From contig CAKSJF010000006.1 in assembly GCA_934462945.1 (NCBI GenBank), positions 1 to 46,822 on the forward strand: DNA of 46,822 nucleotides, given 5' to 3'. The stretch comes from an uncultured Clostridia bacterium (GTDB lineage: Bacteria > Bacillota > Clostridia > UBA1381). The position numbers and the translations under genes were made by a program. Position 1 is the first letter of the stretch. Every line of letters starts with the position of its first letter. This document shows positions 27,282 through 35,743 of this stretch, piece by piece. The notes below the pieces were generated by a model. It saw only the letters and a program-made list of their open reading frames with translations. It did no database searches and was not told where the DNA came from.

Positions 27282-27317
27282 GTTTACAAAGAGCAGAGAA
27301 AAGGGGGAAAAGCAAAA

Positions 27318-28814
27318 ATGCTGATGATTGCGCTATTGATTTTTCTTGCCTCGGTGGTCTTTTTGATCGGCAGTATCCGGAACAAAAGCGATAAGTACCT
27401 ATATATTATGATCGGCTATTTTATCAGCTGTACCTTCACGCTGATCGCCTCCGTAATGTACACAGCATCGGTTTCCAAATACAGTCCTTATCTCTTTTTT
27501 GAAAGCAATATTTTCTACTTTCTGATGCAGCATGCGATGCATGTGACTGTGCTTTCTAATTTTTACAATCTCTCGGTCGCCTGCTATATGCTCACCTCGG
27601 CGGTCTGTTTTCTGCTGGATCAAAAGCATAAAAAGCGGCTGCTGATTCCGCTGTTTGCTCCGATTGCCGCTTTTTTATATGTCAATCATTCCAACACGTC
27701 CTGGCATGTATTTATTCTGATGAATACCGACAGCGCACCGGCGTTTCTTTATTTCCTTTATGATATCCTCGGCTGGCTCAATCCCCTTTTAATCACGCTC
27801 TACCTGCTTCTGCCGATTGTGTCGTTTCAGCGCTCGGCACGCAAAACCAAGCTGAATTTTCAAAAGGAATACTACAACGTTCTCACCGTTTGCAATTTAG
27901 TGATCAATCTTTACTATACGCTTGTGCTGAATGTGTTTTTCCGGGCAATCCGCTATTCAAACCTGACGCTTGCAAAGCTGTTAAAAGACCCGATTGTTTC
28001 AGAAACGAATCCGCTGTCCGTTTTTATCTCCTTTATGGTGATTTTTGCAATGGTGTTTCTGATTTTGTATTATCAGCCGTTTCAAAGCTACATGATCCGT
28101 TCCCGAAAGGAATGGGAGCGCGACATGAAAAACACCAGCACCAATTTGAATTTAGTGCTGCACACCTACAAAAACGCATTTATCAGCATTAACCGGATTG
28201 CAGACACTATTTCGGAGAATACAGAGACGCAAAATATGGAAATGGTGCAGTTCTGTGCAGATACACTCAAGGGAATTGCGGAGGATCAGTTAGAAATTAT
28301 TAACCGGACGCTTTCTCTGACGCATATCCAGGAAATTACACTGACCGAAACAGATCTGAAAAAAATCTTAGACGCAGTGGCAGCAGAGGTTCATATTCCG
28401 GAGGACATCCGGCTTTCCATCCGGTACGAAACCGACCATACCGAAATTCTCGGCTCGGAATACTATTTAAAAGAAGCATTTAAAAACCTGATTGAGAACG
28501 CAGTAACTGCGCTTGAAAAAACAGAGAGAACAGAGAAAAAAATTGAGATCAGCTGTTATTTAGACGGAGATTTTATCATTCTTGAATTTTTTGATAACGG
28601 CTGCGGCATTGAAAAAAAGCATATTAAAAATATTTTTAACCTATACTATTCATCCAAACAGAAAAAGGAGTGCGGAGGCGTGGGGCTTTACTTTGTCCGC
28701 AACGTGATCAACCAGCACCGCGGAAAAATTGAAGTGATGAGCGAGCCAGGAAAGTATACATCCTTTTTAGTGATGCTGCATCCTTGTCATAAAAGAGGGA
28801 GGAAAAAAGTCTGA
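27318..28814 (+). CDS. Membrane sensor histidine kinase
   Basis: This 498-residue protein has a start supported by a GGGGG-type ribosome site. The N-terminal ~250 residues contain about seven to eight hydrophobic helices forming a membrane sensor region, with no recognised ligand domain. A linker carries the likely phospho-accepting histidine (NLVLHTYKNAF, His near 281). The ATPase domain has N-box FKNLIENAVTAL (~390), G1 DNGCGI (~429) and G2 GGVGLYFV (~454). It is divergent from the ABC/surface operon and followed by its response regulator, so it probably senses a related extracellular signal. That target is inference. Confidence 0.9.
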   Translation: MLMIALLIFLASVVFLIGSIRNKSDKYLYIMIGYFISCTFTLIASVMYTASVSKYSPYLFFESNIFYFLMQHAMHVTVLSNFYNLSVACYMLTSAVCFLLDQKHKKRLLIPLFAPIAAFLYVNHSNTSWHVFILMNTDSAPAFLYFLYDILGWLNPLLITLYLLLPIVSFQRSARKTKLNFQKEYYNVLTVCNLVINLYYTLVLNVFFRAIRYSNLTLAKLLKDPIVSETNPLSVFISFMVIFAMVFLILYYQPFQSYMIRSRKEWERDMKNTSTNLNLVLHTYKNAFISINRIADTISENTETQNMEMVQFCADTLKGIAEDQLEIINRTLSLTHIQEITLTETDLKKILDAVAAEVHIPEDIRLSIRYETDHTEILGSEYYLKEAFKNLIENAVTALEKTERTEKKIEISCYLDGDFIILEFFDNGCGIEKKHIKNIFNLYYSSKQKKECGGVGLYFVRNVINQHRGKIEVMSEPGKYTSFLVMLHPCHKRGRKKV

Positions 28815-28873
28815 ATAAAATCGCTCAGACTTAGGTCTTGTGCCCTATGGCACAGAAAGGAATGGTTATAAAC

Positions 28874-29584
28874 ATGGAAAAAATCAGATGGGCAATCTGT
28901 GATGATGTAAGCTCTGTATGCAAAAGCTTTGAGCTTGCTTTGAAAAAATATCAGGATCTTGTGTATCTCGGCGCAGCATGCACATCCGCGGACTGCATTC
29001 GCCTGTGCAGCCAGGAAAAGCCGGATATTCTGCTTTTAGACATTATGATGGAAGAAGAAAATTCCGGAATCCTTTTAATTCCGGAAATTAAGCGCGTATC
29101 TCCCGACACAAAGATCGCCATGCTCACCAGCTACAGCGACGAAACGCATATCTTCTCCGCCTTTTCGCAGGGCGCGGATAATTACATCCCGAAATCCACA
29201 AAAACGCAGGACGTATACACCATGATGAAAAATCTGTGTGACGGGCAGTGTACGATGCAGGAGGATGTGATGCAGGCTTTGGTCAGCCAGAGCAGAAGAA
29301 TTGCCTGTCAGCAGCAGTCACTTCTTTATATTATTACGATTATGTCCACGCTTTCACAGAGCGAATTTGAAATTCTGAAAGAAATCTACGACGGCAAAAC
29401 CTATTCGCAGATTGCACAGAGCCGCTTTGTGGAGCTGGGAACGATCAAAAAGCAGTCCTCCCGGATTCTGCATAAATTCCGCTCCAAAAACATGAAAGAA
29501 TTGATTGAAAGCCTTTCAAGACTGCACGTGTTTGAGCTTTACAATCACAATCTCATGATTGAGGATTTGCAGAATCCAACCTAA
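28874..29584 (+). CDS. Response regulator, receiver plus LuxR/NarL-type HTH
   Basis: I choose the start at 28874 (236 residues), where MEKIRWAICDD begins a standard receiver; the only ribosome site is somewhat distant (GAAAGGAA), so the start is moderately sure. The receiver has the acidic pair CDD, phospho-acceptor Asp in LLLDIM and Lys in IPKS. The C-terminal domain is a helix-turn-helix of the LuxR/NarL kind (LSQSEFEILKEIYDGKTYSQ, GTIKKQSSRILHKF). It lies 59 bases after its kinase and converges on the AraC gene, overlapping its end by 4 bases. Confidence 0.9.
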   Translation: MEKIRWAICDDVSSVCKSFELALKKYQDLVYLGAACTSADCIRLCSQEKPDILLLDIMMEEENSGILLIPEIKRVSPDTKIAMLTSYSDETHIFSAFSQGADNYIPKSTKTQDVYTMMKNLCDGQCTMQEDVMQALVSQSRRIACQQQSLLYIITIMSTLSQSEFEILKEIYDGKTYSQIAQSRFVELGTIKKQSSRILHKFRSKNMKELIESLSRLHVFELYNHNLMIEDLQNPT

Positions 29585-30396
29585 TTTCTCCGCGCCTTAT
29601 GCGGAGAAATTCCATATTCCTGCTTAAAAACGCGGCTGAAATAATTATAGTCTGAAAATCCGGACTGATCCGAAATCACCGCCACCGGGAGCGCCGTTGT
29701 CCGCAACAGTTCATATGCATGCGCAAGCCGCTTTTTTCGGATATAAGCCGCAATTCCCATGCCGTATTCCTGGGAAAATGCCCGGTATAATTCTGTGCGC
29801 CCAACCTGGGCATGCCGGCAGATTTCCGAAATTGATATTTCCTCTCCTAAATGCTCCAGAATATACTGCCTTGCCCGGAGGACGTTATCGCTGTTCTGCG
29901 GAGCAACCAGTTCCTTTAAGAGAATGTACTCCGTACAAATTTCCAAAAGTTTTGCCGCCGCACCGATTTGTTTTTCACTCCGGTATTTTAAACCCTTTAC
30001 GGTGCAGTTTGTCTGATAGGTTTGATTCACCTGATCCACAAATGCCGCAAGCTCCTTTTTATCCTTAATATCGGTAATTTGTCCGAACATAACATAGCCG
30101 ATAATCTGATCATAATGGATCAGCGGAATCGTTGCCTCCACCAATCCCATATGACATTTATAAATATAGAGATCACGCCTTTTCCGGCATTCCTCAAACG
30201 ATTTCCGGTCGCAGCTGTCACAGATTGCCGAGAGCTTTTTCTTGGAATGAATCTCCCGGCAGAACGGACATTTTTCCTTTGGATAGGCTAATAACTCGCA
30301 GAAATTCTCATCAATCACCACAATCCGGATTCCGGATAAATCATAGAAAAGTTTCATCATTTCTTCCATTTCTTCCACATTCAATCGGAGACTCAA
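29581..30396 (-). CDS. AraC-family regulator with PocR sensor domain
   Basis: I place the start at TTG 30396 (271 residues), which has AAAGGG about 11 bases upstream; a TTG at 30420 lacks a ribosome site. The N-terminal ~150 residues match a PocR-type ligand domain and carry clustered cysteines (KCPFC, ICDSCD, YKCHMG) that might bind a metal or act as a redox sensor. The C-terminal ~100 residues are an AraC HTH pair (ISEICRHAQVGRTELYRAF, SGFSDYNYFSRVFKQEYG). It is divergent from the sugar catabolic operon, which has a weak promoter, so activation of that operon is likely. Confidence 0.88.
   Translation of the reverse strand: MSLRLNVEEMEEMMKLFYDLSGIRIVVIDENFCELLAYPKEKCPFCREIHSKKKLSAICDSCDRKSFEECRKRRDLYIYKCHMGLVEATIPLIHYDQIIGYVMFGQITDIKDKKELAAFVDQVNQTYQTNCTVKGLKYRSEKQIGAAAKLLEICTEYILLKELVAPQNSDNVLRARQYILEHLGEEISISEICRHAQVGRTELYRAFSQEYGMGIAAYIRKKRLAHAYELLRTTALPVAVISDQSGFSDYNYFSRVFKQEYGISPHKARRN
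29583..29611. terminator. Bidirectional terminator within two convergent gene ends
   Basis: A perfect 11-base stem (AATTTCTCCGC/GCGGAGAAATT) spans the stop of the response regulator and the last codons of the AraC gene, which overlap by 4 bases. It serves both strands. Confidence 0.7.
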
Positions 30397-30451
30397 GACC
30401 CTCACGCCCTTTCCGTACAAATTTACAATTTTTCAGATATTTTTATCTATT

Positions 30452-30479
30452 ATTATATCACAATTTCTGATAAAATCAA
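30452..30479 (-). promoter_or_regulatory. Promoter of the AraC regulator
   Basis: On the minus strand TTGATT (30474-30479) and TATAAT (30452-30457) are 16 bases apart. On the plus strand only a TAAAAT (30471-30476) without a good -35 is seen for the catabolic operon, consistent with activator dependence. Confidence 0.6.
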
Positions 30480-30507
30480 GATAAAAAAAGAGAAAGGACT
30501 GTCTTTT

Positions 30508-31896
30508 ATGAAATTTGCACTTTATTTTGGAAACCGAGGCTTTTTTCCGGCAAGTCTGATTGCCGGGGCAAGAGAAGAAATGGTAAAGGCTGTGACCGAT
30601 GCCGGATACGAATATCTGATCGCACCGGCGGAATTAACGCGCTACGGCGCAGTGGAAACCCGTCAGGAGGGATGGAAGTATGCAGAATGGCTCAAGGAGC
30701 ATGAGGGCGAATATGACGGTGTGATTATGTCGCTCCCGAACTTTAGCGATGAGAACGGCGCGATTGCTGCATTGGAGCATTGCGGAAAGCCGATTCTGAT
30801 TCAGGCATATCCGGACGAAATCGGCAAAATGGACTTTGACCACCGCCGTGATTCCTACTGCGGAAAATTCAGCATTGAGGATGTATTCCATCAGTATGGG
30901 GTGCAGTACTCTGTGTTTGCACCGCATGTGGTTCATCCGCTGACGCCGGCTTTCCGGCAGAATTTAGACGATTTTGCTGCTGTCTGCCGCGTGGTAAACG
31001 GAATGCGCCATTTCTCCATTGGTATATTAGGCGCAAGAACCTCCAAATTCAAAACCGTCCGCTATGATGAAATCACGTTGCAAAAATACGGAATCACCTG
31101 CGAAACTTTTGATTTATCCGACCTGTTTTATCGGGTACGTCAGTATGACGACAGTGACAAGGCAGTCACCGAACGGAAAGAGCATTTGAAAAATTATACT
31201 GATTTTTCACGCGTACCGGAGGAAAAGCTGAATACTTTAGCAAAAGTTTCAGTTGTGATTGACGATTACATGAGAGAATATCGCTTAAACTGCATCACGC
31301 TCCGCTGCTGGGAAGAAATGCAGACCGAATTAGGAGTTGCGCCCTGCGTGCTTTTAAGCGAATTAAACGACCGCGGCATTGTTGCCTCCTGTGAGATCGA
31401 CCTTTGCTCTGCGATCAATATGTATTCGATGCAGCTGGCATCCCAAAAGCCGACCGCATGCCTTGATTGGAACAACAACTATGACGAGGATGAAAACAAG
31501 GTGATCCTGTTCCACTGCGGATCGACTGCACAAAGCCTGATGAAAGGAAAAGGTACAGTCACCGACCACAAGATGTTCGCAAAGGGCTGTCCGGGCTGCG
31601 GCTGGGGCGCAAACGAGGGACGGATTGCCGCTTTCCCAATGACGCTTTCCAACTGCAAAACGGAAAACGGAAAGCTAACCTTCTATGTGGATGAGGGCGC
31701 ATTTACCGAGGACGAAATTGAACCCGAATTTTTCGGCTGCGGCGGCGTTGCAAAAATTCCGGATCTGCAAAGAAAGCTGATTCGTTTGGGGAGAAACGGA
31801 TTCCGTCATCATACCACCGTCGGTGTGGGACATATGGCACATATTTTAAAAGAAGCATTTGAAAATTACTTAGGTTATGATATATTAGATTTATAG
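30508..31896 (+). CDS. L-fucose/L-arabinose isomerase-like protein
   Basis: This 462-residue protein is the first gene of the catabolic operon, with AGAAAGGA upstream. It resembles the fucose-isomerase-like family (COG2407): an N-terminal Rossmann-like half (ALYFGNRGFFPASL, VIMSLPNF) and a C-terminal half with likely metal ligands Glu in CEIDLCSA, Asp in CLDWNNNYD and His in FHCGST. A cysteine-rich GCPGCGWG is notable. Family members isomerise aldoses and ketoses such as fucose or arabinose, but many have unknown substrates. Together with the kinase and aldolase downstream it could start an isomerase-kinase-aldolase pathway. Confidence 0.82.
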   Translation: MKFALYFGNRGFFPASLIAGAREEMVKAVTDAGYEYLIAPAELTRYGAVETRQEGWKYAEWLKEHEGEYDGVIMSLPNFSDENGAIAALEHCGKPILIQAYPDEIGKMDFDHRRDSYCGKFSIEDVFHQYGVQYSVFAPHVVHPLTPAFRQNLDDFAAVCRVVNGMRHFSIGILGARTSKFKTVRYDEITLQKYGITCETFDLSDLFYRVRQYDDSDKAVTERKEHLKNYTDFSRVPEEKLNTLAKVSVVIDDYMREYRLNCITLRCWEEMQTELGVAPCVLLSELNDRGIVASCEIDLCSAINMYSMQLASQKPTACLDWNNNYDEDENKVILFHCGSTAQSLMKGKGTVTDHKMFAKGCPGCGWGANEGRIAAFPMTLSNCKTENGKLTFYVDEGAFTEDEIEPEFFGCGGVAKIPDLQRKLIRLGRNGFRHHTTVGVGHMAHILKEAFENYLGYDILDL

Positions 31897-31907
31897 GAGA
31901 TGTGATT

Positions 31908-32591
31908 ATGAAACGTTCAGAATTAAATCAGATTATGAGAGACGCGGTTTGCTTTATTGAGAAAATGAATTTCAAGCTGCCGCCGTTTGTTCTCTGGTCA
32001 CCGGAGGAATGGCAGGAAAAAGGACAGGAATATGACGAAATCCGGGATAATATGCTCGGCTGGGATATTACCGATTTTGGCAGCGGTGATTACAGTAAGA
32101 TCGGACTTCTGATGATTACTCTCAGAAACGGCAATTTCAACGATCCGAAATATGTAAAACCGTATGCAGAAAAGCTATTGATTGTACAGGAAAATCAGAT
32201 CACACCGTTCCATTTCCACTGGAGCAAGATGGAGGATATCATTAACCGCGGCGGCGGAAATCTGATCATTCAGGTTTACAACTCCACAAAGGACGAGGAA
32301 ATGGATAAGGAAACACCGGTTACCATTATGTCGGACGGAAGAGAATACCAGGTAGAGGCAGGCGGACTTGTAACGCTGAAGCCAGGAGAGAGCATCTCCA
32401 TTCAGACCGGCATGTACCACAAATTCTGGGGCGAGAAAGGTACCGGAATGATTTTGGTGGGCGAGGTGTCCAAGGTGAATGACGACCGGGTGGATAATCG
32501 GTTCTATGAACCGACCGGACGTTTTCCGGAAATTGACGAGGACGAAAAGCCGCTGTATCTTTTAGGAAATGAGTATCCGGACGCAAAATAA
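31908..32591 (+). CDS. D-lyxose ketol-isomerase
   Basis: I use ATG 31908 (227 residues) because AGGAGA is 7 bases upstream; a GTG at 31902 is too close to it. The cupin fold is clear, with the metal-binding stretch HFHWSKMEDI (His, His, Glu) near residue 100 and a later His in GMYHKFWG. Known enzymes convert D-lyxose to D-xylulose and also D-mannose to D-fructose. With a GH38 alpha-mannosidase in the same operon, mannose or a related sugar is a reasonable substrate. It follows the isomerase-like gene by 11 bases. Confidence 0.88.
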   Translation: MKRSELNQIMRDAVCFIEKMNFKLPPFVLWSPEEWQEKGQEYDEIRDNMLGWDITDFGSGDYSKIGLLMITLRNGNFNDPKYVKPYAEKLLIVQENQITPFHFHWSKMEDIINRGGGNLIIQVYNSTKDEEMDKETPVTIMSDGREYQVEAGGLVTLKPGESISIQTGMYHKFWGEKGTGMILVGEVSKVNDDRVDNRFYEPTGRFPEIDEDEKPLYLLGNEYPDAK

Positions 32592-32623
32592 AATTACAAA
32601 TAACCGACAGGCGACAGAAGAAA

Positions 32624-32715
32624 GTTCATTAAAAAGCGTGCATACAAGCGACGCTTTGGGCATCATGAACATTCTCTGCATGATCAAAAATACATGCCTT
32701 GATTCAAGATGAATC
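32624..32715 (+). other. Stacked hairpins in the operon's only large gap
   Basis: Between the lyxose isomerase and SGNH genes (about 167 bases to the ATG) lie three inverted repeats: GTTCAT/ATGAAC enclosing AAAGCGT/ACGCTTT (32624-32670), GCATG/CATGC (32678-32697) and GATTCA/TGAATC (32701-32715). None has a T-run, so processing, mRNA stability or regulator binding is more likely than termination. Confidence 0.45.
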
Positions 32716-32758
32716 TTAATATTGTTATTGTTTGAAAAATATAGAAGGGAGCATTTTT

Positions 32759-33409
32759 ATGCTGTTAAAGAAAAATGAAACAATTGTATTTGCCGGCGAT
32801 TCGGTGACCGATGCCGGGAAAAATCCGCCCTATGGACTGGATGGACTTGGACAGGGCTTGGGCGAGGGGTATGTGCACTTTGTCTATGATCTGCTTGCAG
32901 CTGTCTATCCGGAGCTGAACCTCCAGGTTGTCAATTCCGGAATCGGCGGAAACACCAGCGGACAGCTTCGTGACCGTTGGCAAAAGGATGTGCTTGATTT
33001 TAAGCCGGAATGGATCAGTATCTGTATCGGCATTAACGATTCCATCGGAAAATTTCTTGGCACAAAGCAAGCTTTGCCGGACACATCCCATGAACAATAT
33101 CAAAAAAATCTGGAATATATGGTGACCTCTGCACAGCAGCAGGGCGCAAAGGTAGTCCTGATTTCTCCGTACATTGCCGAGCCATGGACAGAAGATCCGC
33201 TTCGTGCAGATATGGATCATTTCCGGAAAATCTGCAAAGAAACTGCCGCAAAATATTCCTGCAAATATCTTGACATCCAGGAAATGTTCGATGCATACTT
33301 TAAAATCCGTCATCAATGCTGCATTGCCTGGGATCGGATTCATCCAAACAGAATCGGTTCCTACATGATTGCAAGAGAATTTTTAAAGGCAATGGAATTT
33401 GAATTTTAG
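32759..33409 (+). CDS. SGNH/GDSL-family esterase
   Basis: This 216-residue protein uses ATG 32759, with AAGGGAG about 8 bases upstream. The four SGNH blocks are present: GDSVTDAG (catalytic Ser), GIGGNTSGQL, GIND and WDRIHPN (Asp-His). It lacks a signal peptide, so it works in the cytoplasm, probably removing acetyl or other acyl groups from imported sugars. It ends 10 bases before the mannosidase start. Confidence 0.9.
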   Translation: MLLKKNETIVFAGDSVTDAGKNPPYGLDGLGQGLGEGYVHFVYDLLAAVYPELNLQVVNSGIGGNTSGQLRDRWQKDVLDFKPEWISICIGINDSIGKFLGTKQALPDTSHEQYQKNLEYMVTSAQQQGAKVVLISPYIAEPWTEDPLRADMDHFRKICKETAAKYSCKYLDIQEMFDAYFKIRHQCCIAWDRIHPNRIGSYMIAREFLKAMEFEF

Positions 33410-33419
33410 GAGGAACATC

Positions 33420-35738
33420 ATGCACAAGCTCTACATGATTGGAAATACACACTTTGATCCGGTTTGGGAATGGACGTGGGATGAGGCAATGGCATCCATC
33501 CGGGCAACCTTCCGGTCTGCTTTAGAACGCATGAAGGAATATCCGGATTTTTGCTATTCCTTTTCCTCGCCCCCGGTTTTTGAATGGATTAAAAAAACCG
33601 AGCCGGAAATGTTTTCAGAAATTCAGGAGCGCGTCAGAGAGGGCAGATGGGATCTTGCCGAGGGATGGTGGAATCAGCCGGACTGCTTTTCTGCACTTGG
33701 AGAAAGCTATGTCCGCCAGGGACTTTACGGTCAGCGATACCTATTTGAAAACTTCGGACAGTATTCCGAATGCGCTTTTAACACTGACAGCTTTGGGCAT
33801 CCGGATATGCTGCCGCAAATCCTTTTAAAATCCGGTATCAAATACTATTGTCTCTGCCGCCCGGAAGAACGGCACTATCCGCTTTCCTCTCCGCTGTTCC
33901 GCTGGAGGAGCAAGGATGGAAGTGAGATTTCAGCCTTTCGGATCGGCAGCCAGGCAGGCGAGGGTTGGGCAAAGGACACCGAAAAGGTGATGCGCGAAAC
34001 CAGCTGTGACAGCTGCGATCTGCTGATGGTATACGGTGTGACCGATCATGGCGGCGCACCGACAAAAAAATCTATTGAAGCAATTCATCAAAACCCAAAT
34101 GCTGTATGCAGCACAGTAAGCGGATATTTTCAGGCACAGGCAGAAATTCCGGACACGGTCACAGATGAATTGATCACCGGTGATTTTGGTGTCTATGCGA
34201 ACCACGCACAGGTCAAGCAAATGAACCGAACCGCGGAATATGCGCTTTTAAATGCAGAAAAATCCTGTGTTCTATCAGGCGAGGAGCATACAAGAGAGCT
34301 GACCGCCTCCTGGCATGACGTACTTTTTAACCAGTTTCACGACATTTTAGGCGGTGCGTCCATCCGTGCCGCTTATACCGACGCGCGGAATCTGCACGGC
34401 AGAGCCATCCAGACAGCCAATGAAATTCTGCACTGTAATCTGCAAAAAATGACTGCAAAGATTCAGACGCCGGGTAAAAATCCGGACACAATATGGAATC
34501 TTGTTCTTTGGAATCTGAACGGTGATGCCTACAACGGCTATGTGGAGGCAGAGGTGCAATGGGCGCATGAATTTGACTGGTACGACCAGGGAATCACCTT
34601 AGAGGACGCGGACGGCAACCAAATCGAAACACAAATCATTGCCGAGCATGCTGCAATTCCGCGTTTTCGTTCCCGGTTCATCTTCAGGGTCTCCGTGCCG
34701 CCAATGGGGTATCGCGCTTTGAAGCTAATCCAAAATCGCAAAGAACCGGAAAACTGCTCCCCGGATGTGCCGGAGGTGATCGAAACAGACCGTTTCCGAT
34801 ATACAATTTCAAAGAAAAACGGCTGCATTGCAGAGGTCTTTGACAAGGAAAAGAACTGCATAACCGCAAAAAACCTGTTCGCCCCGGTCTGCTATGAGGA
34901 CGAAGGAGACACCTGGTGCTTTAATATTGAGCATTACGGAGAAAAGCTTGGCGAATTTCAGCTGGTGAAAGCAGAGCTTTGCGAGAGCGGCGCACTGACG
35001 GATCAGCTTCGGCTGACCTTAAAATACCGCGACTCTCTCTTAACGCTGCAATACCGGTTTTATAAGCAGGAGAATTATTTTGATCTTTCCTATACGGTCA
35101 ATTGGAATGAGGCGCATACGGTGTTCAAGCTGGACTGCGAAACAGACGCTCCGTCTGTCTTAGCTGCAACACCATATGGGCAGATGCAGCGCGAAAAATC
35201 CTTATTGGACAAGCCTATGGGCGAATGGATCAAAGCCGGGAATCTGCTGTTTCTCTCCGGGAGTAATTTTGCATACAATTTCCGCGAACAGACGCTTGGA
35301 ATCACCGTTTTACGCAGTCCGGTCTATGGAGATTTCCGTATCGGAGAGCTGCCGGCAAAATACAGTCAAATCATGGAACAGGGAATTACTGAGGGAAAAA
35401 TCCGGCTGATGCTGGAATCAAACACTCCGGCAGCTGAGGCTGCTTCCTTTATGAATCCTCCGGTGGTGGTCTGCGAATCCAACCATGGCGGAACACTTCC
35501 GCCGCAACAAAGCTTTCTTTCGCTCCAGGCAGAGCATGCTGTTTTGCATGCTGTGAAATATGCTGAGGACGGAGACGGAATCATTTTCCGGATTGCAGGC
35601 AGCATGGCAGAAACCGCTGTCCTGTCCGTCTTTGGAACGCAATTTCCGATTGAGCTTTGCGCTTATGAAATTAAAACGCTCAAATATTCTGACGGAAAGC
35701 TTTCTGAAGTAAATTTATTAGAAGAAGAACAGGAGTGA
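33420..35738 (+). CDS. GH38 alpha-mannosidase
   Basis: This 772-residue protein starts at 33420 behind TAGGAGG, which overlaps the upstream stop. The N-terminal zinc motif HFDPVWEWTWDE, nucleophile Asp in FNTDSFGHPDMLPQI and later His-Asp in NQFHDILGG are all characteristic of glycoside hydrolase family 38. The rest is the usual beta-rich C-terminal region. No signal peptide is present, so it acts on imported oligosaccharides. Family enzymes cleave alpha-mannosidic bonds; bacterial members vary in linkage. Confidence 0.92.
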   Translation: MHKLYMIGNTHFDPVWEWTWDEAMASIRATFRSALERMKEYPDFCYSFSSPPVFEWIKKTEPEMFSEIQERVREGRWDLAEGWWNQPDCFSALGESYVRQGLYGQRYLFENFGQYSECAFNTDSFGHPDMLPQILLKSGIKYYCLCRPEERHYPLSSPLFRWRSKDGSEISAFRIGSQAGEGWAKDTEKVMRETSCDSCDLLMVYGVTDHGGAPTKKSIEAIHQNPNAVCSTVSGYFQAQAEIPDTVTDELITGDFGVYANHAQVKQMNRTAEYALLNAEKSCVLSGEEHTRELTASWHDVLFNQFHDILGGASIRAAYTDARNLHGRAIQTANEILHCNLQKMTAKIQTPGKNPDTIWNLVLWNLNGDAYNGYVEAEVQWAHEFDWYDQGITLEDADGNQIETQIIAEHAAIPRFRSRFIFRVSVPPMGYRALKLIQNRKEPENCSPDVPEVIETDRFRYTISKKNGCIAEVFDKEKNCITAKNLFAPVCYEDEGDTWCFNIEHYGEKLGEFQLVKAELCESGALTDQLRLTLKYRDSLLTLQYRFYKQENYFDLSYTVNWNEAHTVFKLDCETDAPSVLAATPYGQMQREKSLLDKPMGEWIKAGNLLFLSGSNFAYNFREQTLGITVLRSPVYGDFRIGELPAKYSQIMEQGITEGKIRLMLESNTPAAEAASFMNPPVVVCESNHGGTLPPQQSFLSLQAEHAVLHAVKYAEDGDGIIFRIAGSMAETAVLSVFGTQFPIELCAYEIKTLKYSDGKLSEVNLLEEEQE

Positions 35739-35743
35739 TAACG

